A stretch of DNA of 33,903 nucleotides from positions 31,626 to 65,528 of the forward strand of contig JAABXR010000057.1 in assembly GCA_011776225.1 (NCBI GenBank). Reading direction: 5' to 3'. Both the position numbers and the translations under genes were made by a program. Under the pieces are notes generated by a model. That model was not told the DNA's origin. It made no database searches and saw only the letters and a list, made by a program, of their open reading frames with translations. How positions within the stretch are numbered: the stretch's first letter is position 1; each line of letters starts with the position of its first letter. This document shows positions 1 to 8,793 of this stretch, one piece after another. The stretch comes from Phycisphaerae bacterium (GTDB lineage: Bacteria; Planctomycetota; Phycisphaerae; Sedimentisphaerales; Anaerobacaceae).

Positions 1-1
1 C

Positions 2-271
2 GGTGATGAGTTTGCCGTCATATTGCCTAATACATCGCTGAAAGACGCTTTTGTTGTAGCCAAGCGTATGGTCGATGTCGTTGCCCATTCGCCGGCGAGC
101 TGGAAAAAAGAGCAGATAGCACTGTCAATTAGTGTGGGCCTTGGTGAATATGACGCTGACACAAATCCCGAGGATATTACAAGCGGTTCCGACCGGGCGC
201 TGTACACAGCCAAGCAGGCGGGCAAAAATACGGTAAGAATCTTCGAACCTTCAAAAAAATATCAACAGTAA
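2..271 (+). CDS. Diguanylate cyclase (GGDEF domain), C-terminal fragment; gene truncated by window start
   Basis: Frame from nt 2 reads GDEFAVILPNTSLKDAFVVAKRM...ISVGLGEYDADTNPEDITSGSDRALYTAKQAGKNTVRIF. The GG[D/E]EF tail and the 'DRALYTAKQAGKNTV' C-terminal motif are typical of GGDEF domains. Confidence 0.9.
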   Translation, partial: GDEFAVILPNTSLKDAFVVAKRMVDVVAHSPASWKKEQIALSISVGLGEYDADTNPEDITSGSDRALYTAKQAGKNTVRIFEPSKKYQQ

Positions 272-325
272 CAAACCTATCAATTTGATCTCATTTCGGT
301 CAAAAGGCACATTTCATATCCAATC

Positions 326-398
326 CCTCGCGGCAAGCTCCGGGGAGCCAAAGACTCAAGTCTGACGATAGAAGGCTGAACCGGGCAAAAAATCGAGG
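326..398 (+). ncRNA. Candidate structured RNA (closing helix CCUCG/CGAGG, two internal hairpins)
   Basis: CCTCG(326-330)/CGAGG(394-398) pair; inside are GCUC-CGGG-GAGC and AGAC-UCAA-GUCU hairpins with GGCAA and CCAAAG single-stranded segments. By eye only; no covariance test. Confidence 0.3.
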
Positions 399-720
399 TC
401 ATACGGCCTGAAAATCCTGAGGCTGTTCCTATTCGAAATTCGATAATTGGCAGCTTTTGTGTGGATCAAAACAGATAGTATATCGAATGAAAGAAAAGGG
501 AAGATCCTGATGGAAAGCCGCCTCAGTAGTAGGCGAGAAGGTGGTTTATGTGATTCCTGGTAATTGCTCTATAGAATTTTAGAAAAAATGCAAAAAAAAG
601 CTTGAAAGCCCTGATTTCCTATGTTAGTCGTGAAGCGATGAAAAACCATTGAGTGAGCTGCAGGCAGTGCTTGAAATGACGGAAAACATCCAGAAGGCTC
701 AAAACGCGAGAGAATAGCGG

Positions 721-756
721 ATATGTAAAGTGTTATATTACTATGACTTTACATAT
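721..756. promoter_or_regulatory. Perfect 10-bp inverted repeat upstream of the alkaline phosphatase gene
   Basis: atatgtaaag (721-730) and ctttacatat (747-756) are exact reverse complements with a 16-nt spacer; about 40 nt upstream of the ATG at 798. Confidence 0.5.
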
Positions 757-797
757 TTTGCGTAAGTTTTTGTTTTCAGAATTGAAAGGAGATAATA

Positions 798-3700
798 ATG
801 ATTAGGGAAAATGGCTGGAAGAAAATTTCGGTTCTTATGGTCGTGGCGGTGATAGGCCTGACTGTGGTGGCGCAGGCGGAGCCGAAGAACGTGATTATTT
901 TTATCGGTGATGGAATGGGCTTCGAGCAGGTCAAAGCAGGGGGGATGTATGCCAACGGCGCGGAGGGCACTCTGTCGTTTGAATCGTTTCCTTACTATGG
1001 TGAACTGACTACATATTCGGCCAATGCGAGTATAACTGATTCGGCGGCTGCGGCCACAGCGCTGGCAACGGGAATTAAGGTCAACAACGGCGTGATCAGC
1101 ATGGCCTATCCCGGAGACCATAGTGAATTGGAAACTTTATTGGAACGTTCTAAAGCACAGGGTAAAAGCACCGGGCTTGTAACGACCGTATATGTAACAC
1201 ATGCGACACCGGCTGCTTTCGGCGCGCATGATCCGGACCGTAATAACTATTCCCAAATCGCCAATGATTATCTGACGCAGACGAGGCCCAATGTAATTTA
1301 TGGGGGAGCGTCGTATATGGGCGGGGCGGCCGGTGCAGATTACACCGTTGTTACAAACCGTGCGGAGATGCTTACATATTATGATGCCGCACCGGAGACA
1401 ATGTTATCGGGGCAGTTCGATCCCGGCGATATGCCTTATGAAGCCGATTATGACTACGATACGGGGACGATTCCACGGCTATCGGAGATGACAGATGCCG
1501 CCTTGAGTATATTGGATAACGATGCCGACGGTTTCTTTCTTATGGTGGAGGGCGGTAATATTGATCATGCCTGTCATGATAATTTGGATAAATTCGCCGA
1601 CGAGGTAGTTGAATTTGCCAATGCCGTGCAGGAGGCCATCGACTGGGCTGCCGGACGCACTGACACGCTGATTATCGTTTGTGCCGACCACGAAACCGGC
1701 GGTCTGACTGTTACGGGTAACAACGGGGCAGGAAATTACCCCGATGTTACTTGGTCGAGTACAGGCCATACGGCCGCTAACGTACCGGTTTACGCCTGGG
1801 GCGAGAACGCGGAATTGATTTCAGGAATTATGGATAATACCGATATTTTCGGAGTTGTTACTGCTACTATCAATCCGGAGGCAAGCAATCCGAATCCGGC
1901 TGATGGTGCCACGGGTATGGACGTAGACGTTGATCTAAGCTGGACGGCTGGAGCCGATGCAGTATCACATGATGTTTACTTCGGGACATCTGCCACACCG
2001 GAGTTTGTGCAAAATCAATTGGAAACAACCTATGATCCCGGTACGCTGGCTCCTGATACTACTTATTACTGGGCAATTGACGAACGCGATTCAGGCGGTG
2101 GAGTTACTCCGGGTGCTGTCTGGAGCTTTACGACGGCTCCGGTACCCGGGCAAGCGAGTATTCCCAATCCTGCAGACGGGGCTGCGAATGTAGGTGTAGA
2201 TTCTGATTTGAACTGGACGAACGGAAGTGATACGACATCGCATGATGTGTATTTTGGTATCAATCCAACACCGGGTGTAGCCGAGTTCCAGGGTAATCAG
2301 ACAAGTGCCACTTTTGATCCTGGTACAATGGACTACTTAACGACATATTACTGGCGGATTGATGAGGTTGGGCCGGGTGGAGTTACGGAAGGTGTTGTCT
2401 GGAGCTTTACTACAATTGTTGCAGCACCCGGTCAGGCCAGCAATGAAAATCCTGCTAACGGTGCGACGAACGTTGCCATAGATACAGATTTGAACTGGAC
2501 CGCTGGTATCGATGCAACGTCACACGATGTGTACTTCGGCACTGCCAGTCCTGGTACGTTCCAGGGTAACCAGGTGGAAACCACTTTCGATCCCGGTATA
2601 ATGACCAACAATACAACCTACTACTGGCGGATTGATGAGAAGAACACCGGCGGTACAACCACGGGTACAGTCTGGAGCTTCACCACTGCTGTTGCAGAAC
2701 CCGGCCAAGCAAGTAATCCGAGTCCGGCTGATACGGCGACGAATGTTGCTATAGATGCCGACCTTAGCTGGACAGCAGGAAGCGATGCTACGTCGCATGA
2801 TGTGTATCTTGGTACTGATTACCATGATGTGATATCCGCTTCTGAGATCTCACCTGAGTTCAAGGGTAACCAGACAGAAACGACTTATGAGCCCGATACG
2901 CTGGCTGAATATACCACTTATTACTGGCGAATCGATGAAAAGAATGTGAGCGGCACAACCACGGGTACGGTATGGAGTTTTACAACGGGGGAGGCTAATT
3001 ACGATGCCTATGTTAACCAGGATCCTATTGTGGCCTTTGGTTTGGTAGAAGGTGGTATAGATGGCACCTGGACCGCCGGGGATGATCTGTTTCAGATGGT
3101 AACAGAGGTTCCAAACGGCCAGGCTGGCATGGCAAGCCTTGAGGTGGAATATTTACTTCATACGACGGCAAATCCGGTTGATATCACCGAACTGACGTTG
3201 TATCTGGATGCCACATGGACGGCGATTGACGGCCCTGTTGATCCGCTCCTGACCAATATTATGGTATGGAATGGGACCAGTGGCTGGGAGGAGATCACTG
3301 ACATCCTCCAGAATGGTTCTTTTACGCCACCCTCTGATCCGCAGAGATACATAGATGGGAACGGGGATATCCGCATCCTGTTTACAGACACTGCGCCTGT
3401 CAAGAAGGAGAAGAAAGATACGCTCACGATTGACCTTCTTTACGCACACATTTTAGCCGGCCCTGTGGACAATCCCCCTGTGGTTACTATCACCAGTCCT
3501 TCAGACGGCGCTACTTTCGGTTCAGGCGTAGTTATTAGTTTTGTGGGAACGGCCGTTGATGTTGAGGATGGCGATCTTACGAGCAATCTGGTATGGCAGT
3601 CCGATATAGACGGTCAGATTGGAACGGGTGGCAGCTTCACAACAACACTAAATGATGGCGAGCACGTTATCACGGCTTCTGTAACCGATTCGGGTAGCAA

Positions 3701-4364
3701 TTTAGGCAGTTCCTCAATCGGCATAACAGTTGGAGATCCACCACCGTCACCGCCAACCGGTTTGGCAGCAAGCGCGAGTGACGGCCAAGTCAGTCTGGAT
3801 TGGGATGATAATACTGAGCCCGATATAGCAGGCTATAATGTGTATCGCTCCGAAACTTCAGGCGGACCGTATAGTCAGGTCAATGGTTCTCTGTTAGCCA
3901 CAAGTGACTATCTTGATTTGGGTGTCGTAAACGGGACAACGTACTACTATGTTGTGACGGCTGTTGACTTGGCAACACCTATCCCGAATGAGAGCGATAT
4001 AAGCAGTGAGGTATCCGCAACGCCGAATAGTCAACAGACGATGCACATCGAAAGTATTGATATGGTTCTTGTGCCGGCAGGTAAAAATACAAAGGCTGAG
4101 GCAACGATACTTATCTACGACCAGAGCCAAGGGCCTGTACAGAGTGCTACTGTAGTTGGCGACTGGTATTTAAATGATGTTCTTATCGCGACCGGTACAA
4201 CCGGCATTACAGATGGCTCCGGATACGCCCTGAATACATCGACTCCTGAAAAGGCAAAAAGTGGTGAAACCTTCACATTTGTTGTAACTGATGTTATCCT
4301 CGTGGGTTACATTTACTCGGCGAATGATAACGTAGAGACTCAGGATTCTATTATAGTTCCATAA
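798..4364 (+). CDS. Secreted alkaline phosphatase with C-terminal FN3/Ig-like repeat region
   Basis: Signal peptide followed by EPKNVIIFIGDGMG, DSAAAATALATG (phosphorylated Ser motif), ADHETGG and TGHT motifs of the alkaline phosphatase family; then four WSFTT-type repeats, an Ig-like and an FN3 domain. RBS aaaggag upstream. Confidence 0.93.
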   Translation: MIRENGWKKISVLMVVAVIGLTVVAQAEPKNVIIFIGDGMGFEQVKAGGMYANGAEGTLSFESFPYYGELTTYSANASITDSAAAATALATGIKVNNGVISMAYPGDHSELETLLERSKAQGKSTGLVTTVYVTHATPAAFGAHDPDRNNYSQIANDYLTQTRPNVIYGGASYMGGAAGADYTVVTNRAEMLTYYDAAPETMLSGQFDPGDMPYEADYDYDTGTIPRLSEMTDAALSILDNDADGFFLMVEGGNIDHACHDNLDKFADEVVEFANAVQEAIDWAAGRTDTLIIVCADHETGGLTVTGNNGAGNYPDVTWSSTGHTAANVPVYAWGENAELISGIMDNTDIFGVVTATINPEASNPNPADGATGMDVDVDLSWTAGADAVSHDVYFGTSATPEFVQNQLETTYDPGTLAPDTTYYWAIDERDSGGGVTPGAVWSFTTAPVPGQASIPNPADGAANVGVDSDLNWTNGSDTTSHDVYFGINPTPGVAEFQGNQTSATFDPGTMDYLTTYYWRIDEVGPGGVTEGVVWSFTTIVAAPGQASNENPANGATNVAIDTDLNWTAGIDATSHDVYFGTASPGTFQGNQVETTFDPGIMTNNTTYYWRIDEKNTGGTTTGTVWSFTTAVAEPGQASNPSPADTATNVAIDADLSWTAGSDATSHDVYLGTDYHDVISASEISPEFKGNQTETTYEPDTLAEYTTYYWRIDEKNVSGTTTGTVWSFTTGEANYDAYVNQDPIVAFGLVEGGIDGTWTAGDDLFQMVTEVPNGQAGMASLEVEYLLHTTANPVDITELTLYLDATWTAIDGPVDPLLTNIMVWNGTSGWEEITDILQNGSFTPPSDPQRYIDGNGDIRILFTDTAPVKKEKKDTLTIDLLYAHILAGPVDNPPVVTITSPSDGATFGSGVVISFVGTAVDVEDGDLTSNLVWQSDIDGQIGTGGSFTTTLNDGEHVITASVTDSGSNLGSSSIGITVGDPPPSPPTGLAASASDGQVSLDWDDNTEPDIAGYNVYRSETSGGPYSQVNGSLLATSDYLDLGVVNGTTYYYVVTAVDLATPIPNESDISSEVSATPNSQQTMHIESIDMVLVPAGKNTKAEATILIYDQSQGPVQSATVVGDWYLNDVLIATGTTGITDGSGYALNTSTPEKAKSGETFTFVVTDVILVGYIYSANDNVETQDSIIVP
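1881..2990 (+). repeat. Four in-frame tandem FN3-like repeats (about 273-282 nt each)
   Basis: Repeat starts near 1881, 2154, 2436 and 2709. Each encodes (A/G)xASNPxPAD-GATNVxxDxDLxWTAGxDATSHDVYFGT...TYYWRIDE...GxVWSFTT. Confidence 0.85.
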
Positions 4365-4406
4365 GAGTGGCTATGATTTGTTGTTTTTATGGATTTTGTG
4401 GTATTT

Positions 4407-4441
4407 CAGCCGTGTTCGTCTTAGAACACGGCTGTTTTTTT
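4407..4441 (+). terminator. Rho-independent terminator after alkaline phosphatase
   Basis: cagccgtgttc-gtctta-gaacacggctg followed by tttttt; perfect 11-bp stem, 43 nt after the stop codon. Confidence 0.92.
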
Positions 4442-4880
4442 ACCTAATTTTTAGATTCTGGCACTTTTTTTGAGATATGAGACTAATAGAAAAGTTATCT
4501 TCGCCATTCGGCTTTTCGGACCATTAACGGCGGCATCTGTCGGGGATTTAGCCTTTTGCGGCCGGCATTGGCGCAGCTTCTATTACTCGAATACCAGCGA
4601 ATGGTAAACAATTCGATTTTCAAAGGTAATTTGTCTTTTTTCAGTTTACCAAACATTTCGAACCGTTTCTGTGAGTCCCATTTTATGGGAGTAGGGAAAA
4701 CCGCCTCCTGCAGTCTGGTCGGGATTTCTCACGGGCTGCACACACCGCGTCTCCACCCCCCTCCTATCGACAAATTTGGCCGGTGACTTTTGGAAATTGC
4801 CTAAGACAAAACACTATAACAGCCCTACAGATGTGGGTATCGTCTTTATACTTTGGATTATGCGGCAGCAGGGAGGCAAC

Positions 4881-5645
4881 TCAGAGGTTTACCGGAATCT
4901 GGCGCTCGGCCAAGTACTCTTTCATCTGCCTTATTGTGTATTTACCGAAATGGGCGATTGAGGCTACGAGAACGGCGTCTGCACCTCCTTCAACAATGGC
5001 CTCGTATAAGTGCTCAAGTGTACCGGCTCCGCCTGATGCGATTACCGGCAGTTTTACGGCGTCGGATATTGCCCTGGTCATTGGAATATCGTAACCGGCC
5101 TGTGTGCCGTCTGCGTCCATACTGGTCGGAAGAATCGCTCCTGCACCCAAGTCCTCAACTTTTTTTGCCCACTCAACAGCGTCACTACCTGTGCCGGATG
5201 TGCCGCCTTTGATCATAACTTCAAAGCCGGATGGCAACTGTGAATTAACGCATGTGTCAATAGCAATAGTTATTTTTTCGCTGCCAAACTCAGTCGCCGC
5301 CTCTTTAACGAAATCAGGATTTAGAACGGCTGCGGTATTGACGGATACTTTTGATGCGCCTATATCCATCAATTCTTCAATGCTCTTGCAGTTGCTGATT
5401 CCACCACCAACGGTCAGAGGTACTGAGATTCTCTCTACCGTTCTTTTAACGGCATCAAGGAGGGTCTTTCTGTTCTCAATGGTGGCTGTAATGTCCAGAA
5501 AAACCAGCTCATCGGCTCCGGCTTCGCTGTAAGCAGCGGCACTTTCCGCCGGATCGCCAACATCCTGTAACTTAACAAAATGAACACCTTTAACCAAACG
5601 GCCGTCCTTAACATCCAGACAGGGGATAATTCTTCTGTAGTCCAT
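4881..5645 (-). CDS. hisF: Imidazole glycerol phosphate synthase cyclase subunit HisF
   Basis: MDYRRIIPCLDVKDGRLVKGVHF, LTVGGGI, GAGAILPTSMDADGTQAGYD and PVIASGGAGTLEH motifs, typical of HisF. Confidence 0.95.
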   Translation of the reverse strand: MDYRRIIPCLDVKDGRLVKGVHFVKLQDVGDPAESAAAYSEAGADELVFLDITATIENRKTLLDAVKRTVERISVPLTVGGGISNCKSIEELMDIGASKVSVNTAAVLNPDFVKEAATEFGSEKITIAIDTCVNSQLPSGFEVMIKGGTSGTGSDAVEWAKKVEDLGAGAILPTSMDADGTQAGYDIPMTRAISDAVKLPVIASGGAGTLEHLYEAIVEGGADAVLVASIAHFGKYTIRQMKEYLAERQIPVNL

Positions 5646-5936
5646 ATTTTTTCCTTCCTAATTAGTTAGGATTCAGCAAAATCGTAGTTTCACATTCATC
5701 TTTGGAAGTATACCAAACCGCATCATAACAGTCGAGGAAATGTTTTTTGTGTGGGGTAGGTTTCTGTCGTATATATTTTTTTAGCTGGGCAGGGGGGAAT
5801 ACTTAACAGAAAGCCGCCGCCGCCGCATTAGCTTGAAAGGCCGATTAACCGTATTACGATAGAGCCATTGCAGATCTGTAAATTTGTAAGTGGGAGTGAT
5901 TGTCTGTATACGCAGATTAGGATACAGTTGTCAGTC

Positions 5937-6686
5937 TTACCTGACATCTCCCCATGTGACCGGCTGTCTGTTGACTTCGAGTATTTCAGCCCGACTGATA
6001 AACCATCTTCTGCCCCGCTCTTTTTGCAGGTCCACATCTATTTTTAGAATTACAAACGACTGATATTCTCTGTAGTGGCTTTGCTCGTCAAATTCAACTT
6101 TGACCGTTAAGGTTATATCAGCCCTGGGTGGTGATATTTCTTTTTTTATACCCAGTTGTCTGCTTTTCTTAATGAGTGGTTTTGACAGCAGGCTCCTGCA
6201 GTGTTTCATTAGAGCATCTTTGGAATTATGAAACGAATCGCTGTAATCTTCGGAAATAAGCGCTCCGATTGCATTCAAGTCCTCCTGCTCGGAAGCCTTT
6301 CGGATTGTGCTGATTAATATGTTGATTTTTTCCAGGTCGGTTTTGACAAGCCAGTCCAGGCCGAAACCGGCAACTATAAGGACAACAGGCAAAATCCATT
6401 GCCACCGATGTTGTTCATAGGTTCGTATTATATGGATTATCTGTAGAATAAACAGGGCGGCGATGGCCGAACACAGGACGGCCTGTATAGTTATAGTAAG
6501 TGTTATGCTTATTTTGAACAGGCCTGCTTTGACCAGCATATCCAGCACAAAACAAGCGACCGCCAGGAAGAATATAAGATGCGACTGCCACCAGAGGCGG
6601 CTGTCACCGTGGATAAAAAGCAGGGTGAACCAGACAACAATGCCTGCAATCACAAGTGTCCATGGCTGCTCGAAAACGTTGAACAT
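5937..6686 (-). CDS. Hypothetical membrane protein with C-terminal NTF2/SnoaL-like region
   Basis: Several N-terminal hydrophobic helices, then 'ISTIRKASEQEDLNAIGALISEDYSDSFHNSKDALM...' resembling an NTF2-like/DUF4440-type fold. Family call is tentative. Confidence 0.6.
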   Translation of the reverse strand: MFNVFEQPWTLVIAGIVVWFTLLFIHGDSRLWWQSHLIFFLAVACFVLDMLVKAGLFKISITLTITIQAVLCSAIAALFILQIIHIIRTYEQHRWQWILPVVLIVAGFGLDWLVKTDLEKINILISTIRKASEQEDLNAIGALISEDYSDSFHNSKDALMKHCRSLLSKPLIKKSRQLGIKKEISPPRADITLTVKVEFDEQSHYREYQSFVILKIDVDLQKERGRRWFISRAEILEVNRQPVTWGDVR

Positions 6687-6848
6687 ATGCCAATCCTTTT
6701 TAATATGTTATTGCAACAGGGCTTGTGTCGGCGGGATTTGTTCGTGGGGGTGTCGTTAAGATTATGAAAGTAAAAGGGAAGAGAAGAGACGTTGTGGTGC
6801 ATTAAGTATTTCCTAAAGCGTAATCCATTTCCACCGAGTTAGGGATTA

Positions 6849-7628
6849 CTAAAGTTCCGAGCACGGAAAGCCCATCATCATATATCTGTAGTCTTTACCC
6901 TCATTTGGGTAGAGGTTTTTAAAATTTTCCCCTGTTAGCGACATTTCAATGGTACTTTTATCCACCCAAATGTGTTTTTCCGCATGGCCGTCGGCAAAGC
7001 CCATAGTGCTTTTTTCGTTGTGCCAGACTGCGAACGGGTCCACCCATTGGTCCGTCCTGTTGAGATTCATGACCCACGAACCAATGTTCCATCCTCTTCT
7101 TTCACCTTCTTCAAGAAATATATATTTCTTTCCGGGATTTCTTATTTCAGCAATTGTTTTGGCGATTTTATACGAATTCGCCCATCCTTCTCCATTGGCT
7201 CCGCCGGCGATCGAATAGCTGCGATAAGCAAGTTGGTCGGTCATGTCTATCCTTGCGTCACCATGGCAGTGATATACCTTAATATCCTTAACATAGGGAA
7301 ACAACAAGCCCTTCTTTATACCTCTTTTCTTGTCATCGATAAGGCCGGGGCGAATGTTACCTGTGTAGTTTCCACTGGGATCTTGCGGAGCTGATACCCA
7401 GTGTCGTACGCTATTATTTTGGGGAACATGGCCGTCAACCATCTGATCGTTGTTTTCAGATGTATAGGTAAACCAGGCTATAGCTAGCTGCCTCAAATTA
7501 TTAACGCATATTATAGCCCTGGCCTGGTCCTGTGCCAGCCTCAGAGCGGGTAATAGAAGTGCCAGCAACAGCGCTATTATTGCGATAACAACCAACAGTT
7601 CAATTAGGGTAAACGCTCTTTGTTTCAT
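6849..7628 (-). CDS. Prepilin-type N-terminal cleavage/methylation protein with H-X9-DG motif (paralog A)
   Basis: [29 protein letters not shown] type IV pilin-like N-terminus; [12 protein letters not shown] = H-X9-DG near the C-terminus. Confidence 0.92.
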   Translation of the reverse strand: MKQRAFTLIELLVVIAIIALLLALLLPALRLAQDQARAIICVNNLRQLAIAWFTYTSENNDQMVDGHVPQNNSVRHWVSAPQDPSGNYTGNIRPGLIDDKKRGIKKGLLFPYVKDIKVYHCHGDARIDMTDQLAYRSYSIAGGANGEGWANSYKIAKTIAEIRNPGKKYIFLEEGERRGWNIGSWVMNLNRTDQWVDPFAVWHNEKSTMGFADGHAEKHIWVDKSTIEMSLTGENFKNLYPNEGKDYRYMMMGFPCSEL

Positions 7629-7639
7629 GGCAGTCCTCC

Positions 7640-7662
7640 CTTTCTGGTCAAATGACCAAAAG
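7640..7662 (-). promoter_or_regulatory. Conserved 5' leader hairpin of paralog A adjoining the SD
   Basis: Minus strand CTTTTGGTC-ATTT-GACCAGAAAG, then GGAGGACTGCCATG. Confidence 0.5.
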
Positions 7663-7743
7663 TGTTCGGATACAAAATCAAAAAGAGTCTAATTATTTTA
7701 TTATGTTATACTGAACCGGCCTTCCTATTGCCGGGACAGGGCT

Positions 7744-8532
7744 CTACTTAATTTCACGGTATACATAGGCCCTTTGCATATAAGCGATGTCAGGATTGCC
7801 GGGCTGGACGGGACTAGTCGTCCGCCAATCCTCAGCAAATTCAATAGTGCGTTCATCCTCCCATTTGTGCTTTTCAGCGTGTCCGTCAGCAAAGCCCAGG
7901 GTACTTCTATCATTGTGCCAGATTGCCATTGGATCAACCCAACGGTCCCAGTTTTCAGGATCTATAACCCAGGAGCCCATGTTCCATCCCCTCTCGTCCA
8001 TTTCCTCAAGGAAGACAACTTTACTACCTGGATTTCTTATTTCATCATATGTATCGATCGGTACGGCACCGAACTGTCCGGCTTCGCCGTTCATACCTCC
8101 GGTGATCGAATAACTGCGAAAAGCAAGTTGATCAGGCATGTCTATCCTTGCATCACCAGGGCAGTGATATACCTTCACGTTTTTAACATAGGGAAACAAT
8201 AATCCTCGTTTTATTCCTCTGAGCTTGTCTTCAATGGTGGGATCCCCGGGCTCGCCAACGTATACTCCGTTGGCATTCTGTGGAGGTTCCACCCAGTAAA
8301 TACCCCGTGTAAAGTTAGGACTCCTGTGGACATGTCCATTAACCAACCTGCCCTCATTTTCGGTTGTGTAGGTAAGCCAGGCTATCGATAGTTGCCTTAA
8401 ATTGTTAACGCAGATAATAGCCCTGGCCTGGTCTTGTGCCAGCCTCAGGGCGGGCATCAAAAGTGCCATAAGTAGCGCGATGATTGCGATTACAACCAAC
8501 AACTCAACGAGTGTAAAAGCTCTTTTGTACAT
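7744..8532 (-). CDS. Prepilin-type N-terminal cleavage/methylation protein with H-X9-DG motif (paralog B)
   Basis: [60 protein letters not shown] = H-X9-DG. Extensive identity to the adjacent paralog. Confidence 0.92.
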   Translation of the reverse strand: MYKRAFTLVELLVVIAIIALLMALLMPALRLAQDQARAIICVNNLRQLSIAWLTYTTENEGRLVNGHVHRSPNFTRGIYWVEPPQNANGVYVGEPGDPTIEDKLRGIKRGLLFPYVKNVKVYHCPGDARIDMPDQLAFRSYSITGGMNGEAGQFGAVPIDTYDEIRNPGSKVVFLEEMDERGWNMGSWVIDPENWDRWVDPMAIWHNDRSTLGFADGHAEKHKWEDERTIEFAEDWRTTSPVQPGNPDIAYMQRAYVYREIK

Positions 8533-8541
8533 GGCAGTCCT

Positions 8542-8568
8542 ACCTTTCGGTTCTGCGACCTAAAAGGT
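8542..8568 (-). promoter_or_regulatory. Conserved 5' leader hairpin of paralog B adjoining the SD
   Basis: Minus strand ACCTTTTAGGTC-GCAG-AACCGAAAGGT, then AGGACTGCCATG; the same architecture as paralog A with compensatory differences. Confidence 0.5.
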
Positions 8569-8793
8569 TCCGGTAGAAAAACGCGAATGCCCCAGAAGTT
8601 GGTTCATTTTTACTACCGGGAACTATCTCTGCAGCATTAGTATGTGCAAAATAAGGCCGCTTTTTGCGTAATTTTAGCTGTTCCCAGTATTTTTTTAGAA
8701 TATTTCGAACTTAATTATATTAGGCCGGGCCGGGTATGTCAATTCCAAAAGCATCGATTATTTTGTTTTTTTCTTAAAATCCAGCCGGTTCAA

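Noticed and set aside
4556-5212. Overlapping plus-strand ORFs 4556..4786, 4776..4961, 4783..5094, 4853..5212
   Set aside because: Mutually overlapping, partly antisense to hisF, and none has a recognisable domain.
5104-5532. Plus-strand 142-aa ORF opposite hisF
   Set aside because: Fully antisense to a confident hisF; no motif or start-site support.
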